DNA from: Pseudomonadota bacterium
GTDB lineage: Bacteria; Pseudomonadota; Alphaproteobacteria; Sphingomonadales; Sphingomonadaceae
Direction: 5' to 3'
Length of the DNA: 5,505 nt
Assembly (NCBI GenBank): GCA_023390675.1
Contig: JAEWCK010000127.1
Location: 1-5,505 of the forward strand
Positions 1-5,505 of this stretch are shown one piece after another; position 1 is the stretch's first letter; each line of letters starts with the position of its first letter. The notes under the pieces were generated by a model that did not search any database, was not told where the DNA came from, and saw nothing but the letters and a program-made list of their open reading frames with translations. The translations under genes and the position numbers were made by a program.

Positions 1-389
1 GCACGCGCCCGCGCCGCGCGTCGCGTCCGACGACGGCTGCGGCCAAACCGCTCGCGGTGGACGAAGTGCTCGAGCTGAGCGAGCCGGTCGACGCCGACGA
101 GGAAAAAGCGGGAACGCCTGCGCCGATGCCGATGGGATCGCCGACGCCGCCCGAGTCGGTCCGCGCCGAGCCGATCCTTTCCGAACGCGCCGTAGAGGCG
201 ACCCGCGGGCCGCTCGAGGCGCTGTCGCGCATGGTGGTCAAGCCCGAGGTCGCGGGATCGGACACGCTCGAAGGGCTCGTCCGCGCGCTCCTGAAGCCGA
301 TGCTCAGCGAATGGCTCGACGCCAATCTGCCGCGCATAGTCGAAGAGATGGTTGCCCGCGAGATTTCGCGCATCACCGGGCGGGAATAA
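1..389 (+). CDS. popZ: PopZ/DUF2497-family polar organising protein, C-terminal part (5' end outside window)
   Basis: The reading frame is open from position 3 to the TAA at 387-389 (128 codons) with no upstream stop, so the gene starts before the window. A GTG at 57 is only an internal codon. PopZ-type proteins self-assemble at the cell pole and act as a hub tethering ParB-bound centromeres and cell-cycle regulators. Visible are a short motif VDEVLELSEPV (from 57), then an acidic, Pro-rich low-complexity stretch, typical of the flexible linker. A helical C-terminus from about position 230 follows, with LEGLVRALLKPMLSEWLDAN and then LPRIVEEMVAREISRITG, the conserved DUF2497 oligomerisation region. 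The N-terminal partner-binding helix is not in the window. The family call is strong. The function in this organism is inferred from Caulobacter PopZ. The first ~35 bases may carry a frame error (see findings). The stop is followed after 7 bases by a palindromic repeat. Confidence 0.85.
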   Translation, partial: TRPRRASRPTTAAAKPLAVDEVLELSEPVDADEEKAGTPAPMPMGSPTPPESVRAEPILSERAVEATRGPLEALSRMVVKPEVAGSDTLEGLVRALLKPMLSEWLDANLPRIVEEMVAREISRITGRE

Positions 390-396
390 CCCGAAA

Positions 397-527
397 AATC
401 CTCCCCCGGAGGGGGAGGGGGACCAGCCGCAGGCTGGTGGAGGGGTAGCTCTGCACCAGCGATATCGCTTGCCGAAACTACCCCTCCGTCATGCTGCGCA
501 TGCCACCTCCCCCTCCGGGGGAGGATT
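397..527. repeat. 131-bp composite palindromic repeat (REP/BIME-like)
   Basis: Outer arms 397-418 and 506-527 are perfect 22-bp inverted repeats. Inner arms 439-448 and 478-487 (GGAGGGGTAG / CTACCCCTCC) are perfect 10-bp inverted repeats. Between outer and inner arms each side carries its own hairpin: ACCAGCC-GCA-GGCTGGT (422-438) on the left and CATGC-TGC-GCATG (490-502) on the right. Each outer arm can also fold on itself (CCTCCCCC-GGA-GGGGGAGG, 400-418). The apex contains a 12-bp palindrome AGCGATATCGCT (458-469). This nested design is that of a bacterial interspersed palindromic element. I recall similar C/G-run elements being common between genes in sphingomonads, but copy number cannot be seen from one window. 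In RNA it could limit read-through or stabilise the 3' end of the popZ transcript. There is no U-tract, so it is not a classical intrinsic terminator. Confidence 0.85.
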
Positions 528-556
528 GTATCAAACTCGACCATCTGCTCTATCCT
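526..556 (+). promoter_or_regulatory. Candidate promoter for the S9 peptidase gene (possibly leaderless)
   Basis: A TATCCT hexamer at 551-556 ends 7 bases before the ATG at 564, and TTGTAT at 526-531 is a possible -35 element with a long 19-base spacer. If used, transcription would begin at or next to the start codon. This fits the lack of any Shine-Dalgarno-like sequence before the ATG (TATCCTACGGCCCATG). The -35 candidate overlaps the last bases of the palindromic repeat. The -35 match is weak and the site is inferred from sequence only. Confidence 0.3.
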
Positions 557-563
557 ACGGCCC

Positions 564-2624
564 ATGAAGCACATCCTGCTCGCGGGCATCGCGCTCGCTT
601 CCGCCGCCGCGCCTGCCCTGGCGCGTGACCTCACCATCCAGGACGTCGCCACCCTCTCGCGCGTCGGCGCACCTGCCGTGTCGGCCGACGGACACTGGCT
701 CGTCTGGCAGCAGCGCGAGACCGATCTCGCCGCCAACAAGGGCCGCTACGACCTCTGGCGGCTCGACCTGACGGTGAAGGGCGCCAGGCCCGAGAAGCTG
801 GTCGCCGAGGCCGACGTCAACGAGACCGGCCCGCAATTCTCCAGGGACGGCAAGACCGTCTGGTTCCAGTCCGACAAGGGCGGCGAGGATGCGGTGTGGG
901 GCGTGAGCGTCACCGGCGGCGCGCCCGTCCAGCTTACCCACATCCCCGGCGGGTTCAGCGGCTTCAAGGTCTCGCCCGATGGGACGAAGCTGCTGGTCTG
1001 GGCCGATCGCAAGCCCGGCGCGCCCAGCCTCGAGCCCGCGATGGAGAAGAAGGACCCTAACGCAGGCTCGGGGCGCACCTATACCCAGCTCTTCGTGCGT
1101 CACTGGGATACCTGGGCGGACGGCGATCGCTCGCAGCTCTTCGTGCTTCCCTTCGGCCCCGATGGCGCGACCGGTAACGGCGTGGCGATCGAGGGCGGGC
1201 TGATTGGCGACAGTCCCTCGAAGCCCTTCGGCGGCGGCGAGGAAGTGAGCTGGTCGGCGGACAGCAAGACCGTCTATTTCGCGTTGCGCGAGGCCGGCCG
1301 GATGGAGGCCAAATCGACCAATCTCGACATCTTCGCCGCGCCTGCCGACGGATCGTCAGCGCCGGTCAACCTGACCGACGCCAATGACGGGATGGACAAT
1401 CTCCCCACCGTCTCGCCCGACGGCAAGTGGCTGGCTTATTTCGCGATGAAGCGGCCGACCTACGAAGCCGACCGCCAGGTGCTCCAGCTGCGCAACCTCG
1501 CCACGGGCGAGACGCGCGCACTGACCGAGGATTGGGACCGTTCGGTCGGCTCGATCGCCTGGTCGCTCGACAGCAAGACGATCTACGTTACCGGCGACGA
1601 CACGCAGGACGTGCCGATCGTCGCGATCGACGTGAAGAAAGGAACGCGCGTCCGGCTGACCGAGCTCGGCGCGACTTCGGCGGTGGTGCCGGCCCAGGGC
1701 GGCCTCGTCTACGCGATGAACAGCCTCACCGCGCCCGACGACTTCTACTGGCTTGGCAAGTCCGGCAAGGCCAGCGACTGGCGCCGGCTGACCGAGGTCA
1801 ATGCCGAGAAGCTGGCGGGCGTGCAAATGCCCGAGATCAATCGCTTCAGCTTCACCGGCGCCAATGGCGACCAGGTCTGGGGCTATGCCGTCAAGCCCGC
1901 CTCGCTCAAGGACGGGGCCAAGGCTCCGCTTGCTTTCATCGTTCATGGGGGGCCGCAGGGATCGAGCAACGACAGCTGGTCGTATCGCTGGAACCCCGCG
2001 GTGTTCGCGGGGGCCGGCTATGCGGTGGTGTCGGTCGATTTCCACGGGAGCACCGGCTACGGCCAGGCCTTCACCGACGCGATCCGCAACAACTGGGGCG
2101 GCTGGCCGCTCGAGGACCTGCAAAAGGGCCTCGCCGCCGCGACGCAGAAATTCCCGTGGATCGACGGCGACAACGCCTGCGCGCTCGGCGCCTCGTACGG
2201 CGGCTATATGATGAACTGGATCGAGGGGAACTGGCCCGATCGCTTCAAGTGCATCGTCCAGCATGACGGCGTCTTCGACGCGCGCGCCATGGCGTACGAA
2301 ACCGAGGAATTGTGGTTCGACGAATGGGAGCATGGCGGCAAGGCCTATTACGAGGACCCCGCGGCCTTCGAGAAATGGAACCCGGTCAACCACGTCACCG
2401 CATGGAAGACGCCGATGCTGGTGATCCACAGCGAGAAGGACTTCCGCATCCCGGTCACGCAGGGTCTTGCGGCGTTCACGGCGCTCCAGCGGCGCGAGAT
2501 CCCGTCGAAGCTGCTGACCTTCCCGGATGAGAATCACTGGGTGCTCAAGCCGAAGAACTCGATCCAATGGTATGGCGAGGTGCTGGGCTGGCTGGGGCAG
2601 TGGACCGGGAAGGAGGCCAAATAG
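564..2624 (+). CDS. Exported S9-family serine peptidase, dipeptidyl-peptidase 5-like
   Basis: The 686-residue product probably removes dipeptides from, or cleaves, short peptides outside the cytoplasm. Residues 1-20 form a signal peptide (MKHILLAG, hydrophobic core, cleavage after ALA), which supports the ATG at 564 and export to the periplasm. Residues ~25-430 are a beta-propeller with WD40-like/TolB-like blade motifs: VSADGHW (39), FSRDGK (92), VSPDGTK (136), WSADSK (230), VSPDGKW (283) and WSLDSK (333). Residues ~440-686 are the alpha/beta-hydrolase domain, with HGGP (461-464) at the oxyanion region and a triad of Ser544 in GASYGGY, Asp626 in SEKDFRIP and His658 in DENHWVL. The stretch ETEELWFDEW, the triad spacing and the total length resemble, from memory, Porphyromonas DPP5 (about 684 aa, also with a signal peptide). 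An acylaminoacyl- or other S9C-type peptidase is the main alternative, and substrate preference cannot be read from sequence. The gene stands alone between two palindromic spacers, and nothing is truncated or missing. Confidence 0.92.
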   Translation: MKHILLAGIALASAAAPALARDLTIQDVATLSRVGAPAVSADGHWLVWQQRETDLAANKGRYDLWRLDLTVKGARPEKLVAEADVNETGPQFSRDGKTVWFQSDKGGEDAVWGVSVTGGAPVQLTHIPGGFSGFKVSPDGTKLLVWADRKPGAPSLEPAMEKKDPNAGSGRTYTQLFVRHWDTWADGDRSQLFVLPFGPDGATGNGVAIEGGLIGDSPSKPFGGGEEVSWSADSKTVYFALREAGRMEAKSTNLDIFAAPADGSSAPVNLTDANDGMDNLPTVSPDGKWLAYFAMKRPTYEADRQVLQLRNLATGETRALTEDWDRSVGSIAWSLDSKTIYVTGDDTQDVPIVAIDVKKGTRVRLTELGATSAVVPAQGGLVYAMNSLTAPDDFYWLGKSGKASDWRRLTEVNAEKLAGVQMPEINRFSFTGANGDQVWGYAVKPASLKDGAKAPLAFIVHGGPQGSSNDSWSYRWNPAVFAGAGYAVVSVDFHGSTGYGQAFTDAIRNNWGGWPLEDLQKGLAAATQKFPWIDGDNACALGASYGGYMMNWIEGNWPDRFKCIVQHDGVFDARAMAYETEELWFDEWEHGGKAYYEDPAAFEKWNPVNHVTAWKTPMLVIHSEKDFRIPVTQGLAAFTALQRREIPSKLLTFPDENHWVLKPKNSIQWYGEVLGWLGQWTGKEAK

Positions 2625-2639
2625 CCGCCTACTCATATT

Positions 2640-2736
2640 CCCCTCCCGCTTTCGCGGGAGGGGCTAGGGGAGGGCACTTCTTCTTCCTCGAGGGACACAG
2701 GCCCTCCCCCAACTCCTCCCGCGAAAGCGGGACGGG
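2640..2736. repeat. Inverted repeat with hairpin arms (second REP/BIME-like family)
   Basis: Left arm 2644-2675 and right arm 2701-2732 are 32-bp inverted repeats with 3 mismatches, separated by a 25-base centre (2676-2700). Outside them, CCC (2641-2643) can pair with GGG (2734-2736) across a one-base bulge (C2733). Each arm is also a hairpin alone: left CCCCTCCCGC-TTTC-GCGGGAGGGG (2640-2663, 10-bp stem) and right TCCCGC-GAAA-GCGGGA (2717-2732, 6-bp stem). The sequence differs from the repeat at 397-527, so it belongs to another family. It starts 15 bases after the peptidase stop codon, where it could act as a transcript 3'-end structure or attenuate read-through into valS. No U-tract follows the left hairpin. 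Dispersed copies are expected if this is a REP-type element, but that cannot be checked here. Confidence 0.8.
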
Positions 2737-2752
2737 AGGTGATAGGGGCGGG

Positions 2753-2782
2753 TTGTGCACTGCACGCACACCCCGCTAAGGC
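2753..2782 (+). promoter_or_regulatory. Possible valS promoter region
   Basis: After the palindromic repeat only about 55 bases remain before valS. TTGTGC (2753-2758) and TAAGGC (2777-2782), 18 bases apart, are the best -35/-10 candidates and would start transcription just before the ATG at 2792. The 11-base palindrome GTGCACTGCAC (2755-2765) overlaps the -35 candidate and could be an operator, or chance. AAGG at 2778-2781, 10 bases from the ATG, is the only weak ribosome-binding candidate, and it competes with the -10 reading. No T-box-like leader or tRNA-responsive structure is visible. Confidence 0.2.
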
Positions 2783-2791
2783 CAGCCTGTC

Positions 2792-5419
2792 ATGACCACC
2801 GAGCTCCCCAAGACCTTCGACCCCGCCGAGATCGAATCCCGCTGGTATGCGCATTGGGAAAATAACGGCCTGTTCGCCCCCGAGCGGCCGGGCGCGGACC
2901 CGTGGACGCTGGTCAATCCGCCGCCCAACGTCACCGGCAGCCTCCATATCGGCCACGCGCTCGACAACACGCTGCAGGACATCCTCGTCCGCCACGCGCG
3001 GCTGAAGGGCAAGGACGCGCGCTGGGTGGTCGGCACCGATCACGCCGGCATCGCGACGCAGATGGTCGTCGAGCGCCAGCTCAACGAGAAGCAGCAGAAG
3101 CGCACCGATTTCACCCGCGACGAGTTCGTCGCCAAGGTGTGGGAATGGAAGGAAGAGAGCGGCGGCGAGATCACCCGCCAGCTCCGCCGTCTCGGCTGCT
3201 CGATGGACTGGGCGAACGAGCGCTTCACGATGGACGAGGGCTTCTCGAAGGCGGTCCTCAAGGTCTTCGTCGATCTCTACCGCCAGGGCCTGCTGTATCG
3301 CGACAAGCGCCTCGTCAACTGGGACCCCGGCCTCGGCACCGCGATCAGCGACCTCGAGGTCGAGACGGTCGACGTGCACGGCAGCTTCTGGCGCCTCAAA
3401 TACCCGCTTGAGGACGGCAGCGGCCATATCGAAGTTGCGACCACGCGCCCCGAGACGATGCTCGCCGACATGGCGGTCGCGGTGCATCCGTCGGACGAAC
3501 GCTACACGGCGCTGGTCGGCAAGAAGGTGCGCCTGCCGATCACCGGCCGGCTGATCCCGATCGTCACCGACGAGCATGCCGATCCCGAACTGGGCTCGGG
3601 CGCGGTCAAGATCACGCCGGGGCATGATTTCAACGATTTCGAAGTGGGCAAGCGCGCCGGGTTCAAGCCCGCCGAGATGCTCAACATGCTCGACGCCAGG
3701 GCGAACATCACCCAGACCGCCGACCGGCTGATCCCCGCCGAGCTGATCGGCATGGAACGCTTCGCCGCGCGCAAGGCAGTGGTCGAGCGGCTCAAGGCCG
3801 AGGGCTTCCTCATCCCCCATGTCGACAAGGACGGCGTGGAGCACGACGCCGAGCCGCGCACGATCCCTACGCCCTTTGGCGACCGTTCGAACGTGGTGAT
3901 CGAGCCGTGGCTGACCGATCAATGGTATGTCGACGCGGCGACGCTCGCCAAGCCGGCGATCGAGGCGGTTCGCTCGGGCGCGACGAAGATCGTGCCGAAG
4001 AGCTGGGAAAAGACCTGGTTCAACTGGATGGAGAACATCCAGCCCTGGTGCGTCTCGCGCCAGCTTTGGTGGGGGCACCGGATTCCGGCGTGGTTCGCGG
4101 AGGACGGCCGCATCTTCGTCGCCGAGAGCGAAGCCGAAGCCCAGGCCGAGGCAGGCGAGGGCGTAAAGCTCAGCCAGGACAACGACGTCCTCGATACCTG
4201 GTTCTCCTCGGCGCTCTGGCCCTTCGCGACGATGGGCTGGCCCGATGCGGACGTGAAGGCGCTTGGCCGCTATCCCAACGACGTGCTCATCTCGGGCTTC
4301 GACATCCTGTTCTTCTGGGATGCGCGGATGATGATGCAGGGTTTGCACTTCATGAAAGAAGTGCCCTTCAAGACGCTGTATCTCCACGGACTCGTCCGCG
4401 CGGCGGACGGCCAGAAGATGTCCAAGTCCAAGGGCAATGTCGTCAATCCCTTGGGGCTGATCGACCGCTACGGCGCCGATGCGCTGCGCTTCTTCATGGC
4501 CGCGATGGAGAGCCAAGGCCGCGACATCAAGATGGATGAGAAGCGGATCGAGGGCTATCGCAACTTCGCGACCAAGCTCTGGAACGCCGCGCGCTTCTGC
4601 CAGTCGAACGGCATCGGGGCGAGCAGCACGCTCGAGCCGCCCGCCGCGACGCTGGCGGTCAACCGCTGGATCATCGCCGAGACCGTCGCGACCGTCCAGG
4701 CGCTCGACCTCGCGCTCGCCGACCTGCGTTTCGACGAGGCCGCGAACACGATCTACCAGTTCGTCTGGAGCCGCTTCTGCGACTGGTATCTCGAACTGAT
4801 CAAGCCGGTGCTGCAGGGCGAAGGCGCGGAAGGCGCCGACGAGACCCGCGCAGTGGCGGGCTGGGCGCTCGACCAGATCCTCGTCATGCTCCACCCGTTC
4901 ATGCCCTTCATCACCGAAGAGCTCTGGTCGAAGATGGGCGAACGCACCCACGCGCTGATCGTGGCGCAGTGGCCGATGGCCGACGCCCGCGCGCTCGATC
5001 CGGCGGCGGCTGAGGAGATCGACTGGCTGATCCGGCTGGTGAGCGAGATCCGCGCCGCGCGGACCGAGCTCAACGTGCCGCCGGGCGCGCGCCTGCCGGT
5101 CCATGTCCGCGACGCCTCGCCTGAGACGGCGGCGCGCCTCGACCGACAGGAAGCGGCGTTGGCGCGTCTTGCTCGCGTCGATCAGGCCAAGGGCGAAGTT
5201 CCCGCCGGCGGCGCGCTCCAGATCATCGTCGACGAGGCGACGTTCGTGCTGCCACTCGGCGATGTGGTCGACCTCGAAGCCGAGCGCGCGCGCCTCACCA
5301 AGGCGATCGCCGCGGCCGAGAAGGAACGCGACGGGCTCGCCGGCCGCCTCAACAACACAAGCTTTGTCGAGAAGGCCAAACCCGAAGCGGTGGATAAGGC
5401 CCGCGCCGATCATGCCTAA
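2792..5419 (+). CDS. valS: Valyl-tRNA synthetase, with premature stop 17 codons before the normal end
   Basis: This cytoplasmic class I enzyme attaches valine to tRNA-Val using ATP and hydrolyses mischarged Thr-tRNA-Val. The ATG at 2792 begins MTTELPKTFDPAEIESRW, the usual family start. PPPNVTGSLHIGHAL holds the ATP-binding HIGH motif (52-55), and KMSKS is at 542-546. The CP1 editing domain (roughly 200-340) shows TTRPE (217-221) and GSGAVKITPGHDFNDF with Lys273, Thr275, Asp279 and Asp282, the family's editing-pocket pattern. WWGHRIPAW and LDTWFSSALWPF follow in the catalytic core. The anticodon-binding helical domain begins near NRWIIAET (624) and includes FCDWYLELIKP. A C-terminal coiled coil that grips the tRNA elbow starts at DVVDLEAERARL (824). 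The frame stops at TAA 5417-5419 after ...KARADHA (875 aa). The next 16 in-frame codons (KAAEAERLSAALARLG, then TGA) are the expected tail, so the normal protein would be 892 aa. A single G-to-T change (GAA to TAA) or a base-calling error near the contig end explains this. Confidence 0.97.
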   Translation: MTTELPKTFDPAEIESRWYAHWENNGLFAPERPGADPWTLVNPPPNVTGSLHIGHALDNTLQDILVRHARLKGKDARWVVGTDHAGIATQMVVERQLNEKQQKRTDFTRDEFVAKVWEWKEESGGEITRQLRRLGCSMDWANERFTMDEGFSKAVLKVFVDLYRQGLLYRDKRLVNWDPGLGTAISDLEVETVDVHGSFWRLKYPLEDGSGHIEVATTRPETMLADMAVAVHPSDERYTALVGKKVRLPITGRLIPIVTDEHADPELGSGAVKITPGHDFNDFEVGKRAGFKPAEMLNMLDARANITQTADRLIPAELIGMERFAARKAVVERLKAEGFLIPHVDKDGVEHDAEPRTIPTPFGDRSNVVIEPWLTDQWYVDAATLAKPAIEAVRSGATKIVPKSWEKTWFNWMENIQPWCVSRQLWWGHRIPAWFAEDGRIFVAESEAEAQAEAGEGVKLSQDNDVLDTWFSSALWPFATMGWPDADVKALGRYPNDVLISGFDILFFWDARMMMQGLHFMKEVPFKTLYLHGLVRAADGQKMSKSKGNVVNPLGLIDRYGADALRFFMAAMESQGRDIKMDEKRIEGYRNFATKLWNAARFCQSNGIGASSTLEPPAATLAVNRWIIAETVATVQALDLALADLRFDEAANTIYQFVWSRFCDWYLELIKPVLQGEGAEGADETRAVAGWALDQILVMLHPFMPFITEELWSKMGERTHALIVAQWPMADARALDPAAAEEIDWLIRLVSEIRAARTELNVPPGARLPVHVRDASPETAARLDRQEAALARLARVDQAKGEVPAGGALQIIVDEATFVLPLGDVVDLEAERARLTKAIAAAEKERDGLAGRLNNTSFVEKAKPEAVDKARADHA

Positions 5420-5470
5420 AAGGCCGCCGAGGCCGAACGCCTCTCGGCGGCGCTGGCGCGTTTGGGCTGA
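5420..5470 (+). pseudogene. valS: Detached C-terminal tail of valS beyond the in-frame stop
   Basis: Directly after TAA 5417-5419, with no frame change, 16 codons read KAAEAERLSAALARLG and end in TGA 5468-5470. Their Ala/Glu/Leu/Arg composition continues the C-terminal coiled coil of valyl-tRNA synthetase, and ARLG followed by a stop is a natural ending. There is no start codon or ribosome-binding site for independent translation. If the TAA is a sequencing error this stretch simply belongs to valS (2792-5470). If it is real, it is an untranslated remnant. Confidence 0.8.
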
Positions 5471-5487
5471 GCTACTGAACGTCACCC

Positions 5488-5505
5488 CAGTCTCTTATAC
5501 ACATA
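5488..5505. other. Tn5/Nextera transposase mosaic-end adapter at the contig end (artefact)
   Basis: GTCTCTTATACACAT at 5490-5504 is identical to 15 consecutive bases of the Nextera (Tn5) mosaic-end sequence CTGTCTCTTATACACATCT. Extending to 5488-5505 gives 16 of 18 matches, with differences at 5489 and 5505. Its position flush against the last base, and its sudden AT-richness in a GC-rich window, show untrimmed library adapter rather than genomic DNA. A native IS50/Tn5 end is the alternative, but there is no transposase or target duplication to support it. Confidence 0.9.

Noticed and set aside
397..527. CRISPR-like or tRNA-like structure in the first spacer
   Set aside because: There is one nested inverted repeat and no direct repeats with spacers, and no cloverleaf with the expected T-loop or anticodon arm.
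352..567. A 71-codon + strand frame across the first intergenic spacer
   Set aside because: It is composed almost entirely of the palindromic repeat and overlaps the end of popZ, with no ribosome-binding site or recognisable product.
1427..2266. A 279-codon + strand frame inside the peptidase gene
   Set aside because: The Arg-rich, low-complexity translation is typical of an out-of-frame reading of GC-rich coding DNA.
1356..2636. A 426-codon open frame on the - strand opposite the peptidase gene
   Set aside because: It is the same antisense artefact, with no family resemblance and complete overlap with a well-supported peptidase domain.
2640..2663. Classical intrinsic terminator after the peptidase gene
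   Set aside because: The hairpin is strong but is followed by CTAGGGGAGG rather than a T-run, so it is kept as part of a repeat and not called as a terminator.
2633..5485. A 950-codon open frame on the - strand covering the whole of valS
   Set aside because: Long antisense frames are a by-product of high-GC codon use. The + strand encodes an unmistakable ValS with all motifs, while the antisense product is Arg/Asp/Gly-rich with no recognisable domain. Its frame also runs through the repeat and nearly into the adapter.
5488..5505. End of a native Tn5/IS50 insertion
   Set aside because: Only mosaic-end bases flush with the contig edge are present, with no transposase. Untrimmed library adapter is far more likely.

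Overview
The window is about 5.5 kb of GC-rich DNA with strong G/C bias at third codon positions. The protein sequences, especially the valyl-tRNA synthetase and the PopZ-type C-terminus, look like a sphingomonad (Sphingomonas or a close relative, Alphaproteobacteria). This assignment rests on recognising family sequence style and was not confirmed by a search. All three genes lie on the + strand.

Layout: (1) positions 1-389 hold the 3' part of a PopZ/DUF2497 polar-organising protein gene, cut off by the left edge. (2) Positions 390-563 are intergenic and almost filled by a 131-bp composite palindromic repeat. (3) Positions 564-2624 encode an exported S9-family serine peptidase resembling dipeptidyl-peptidase 5, with a signal peptide, a beta-propeller and an alpha/beta-hydrolase domain with a complete catalytic triad. 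(4) Positions 2625-2791 are intergenic and hold a second, different inverted repeat with hairpin-forming arms. (5) Positions 2792-5419 encode valyl-tRNA synthetase (valS), complete except that an in-frame TAA removes the last 17 residues. The expected tail and its natural TGA stop follow immediately in the same frame, to 5470. (6) Positions 5471-5505 are a short tail ending in sequence that matches the Tn5/Nextera transposase mosaic end, so the right edge is a contig end carrying adapter sequence.

The genes do not form an obvious pathway: cell-pole organisation, extracytoplasmic peptide degradation and tRNA charging. Both intergenic gaps contain strong palindromes and there is no gene overlap, so each gene is probably transcribed on its own or read through a structured spacer. 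popZ near valS is, as I recall, also the arrangement in Caulobacter.

I see no previously undescribed system here. The points most worth a second look are the adapter at the contig end, the premature stop in an essential gene close to that end, the two structured repeats, a possible frame break at the extreme left edge, and a possibly leaderless start for the peptidase gene.
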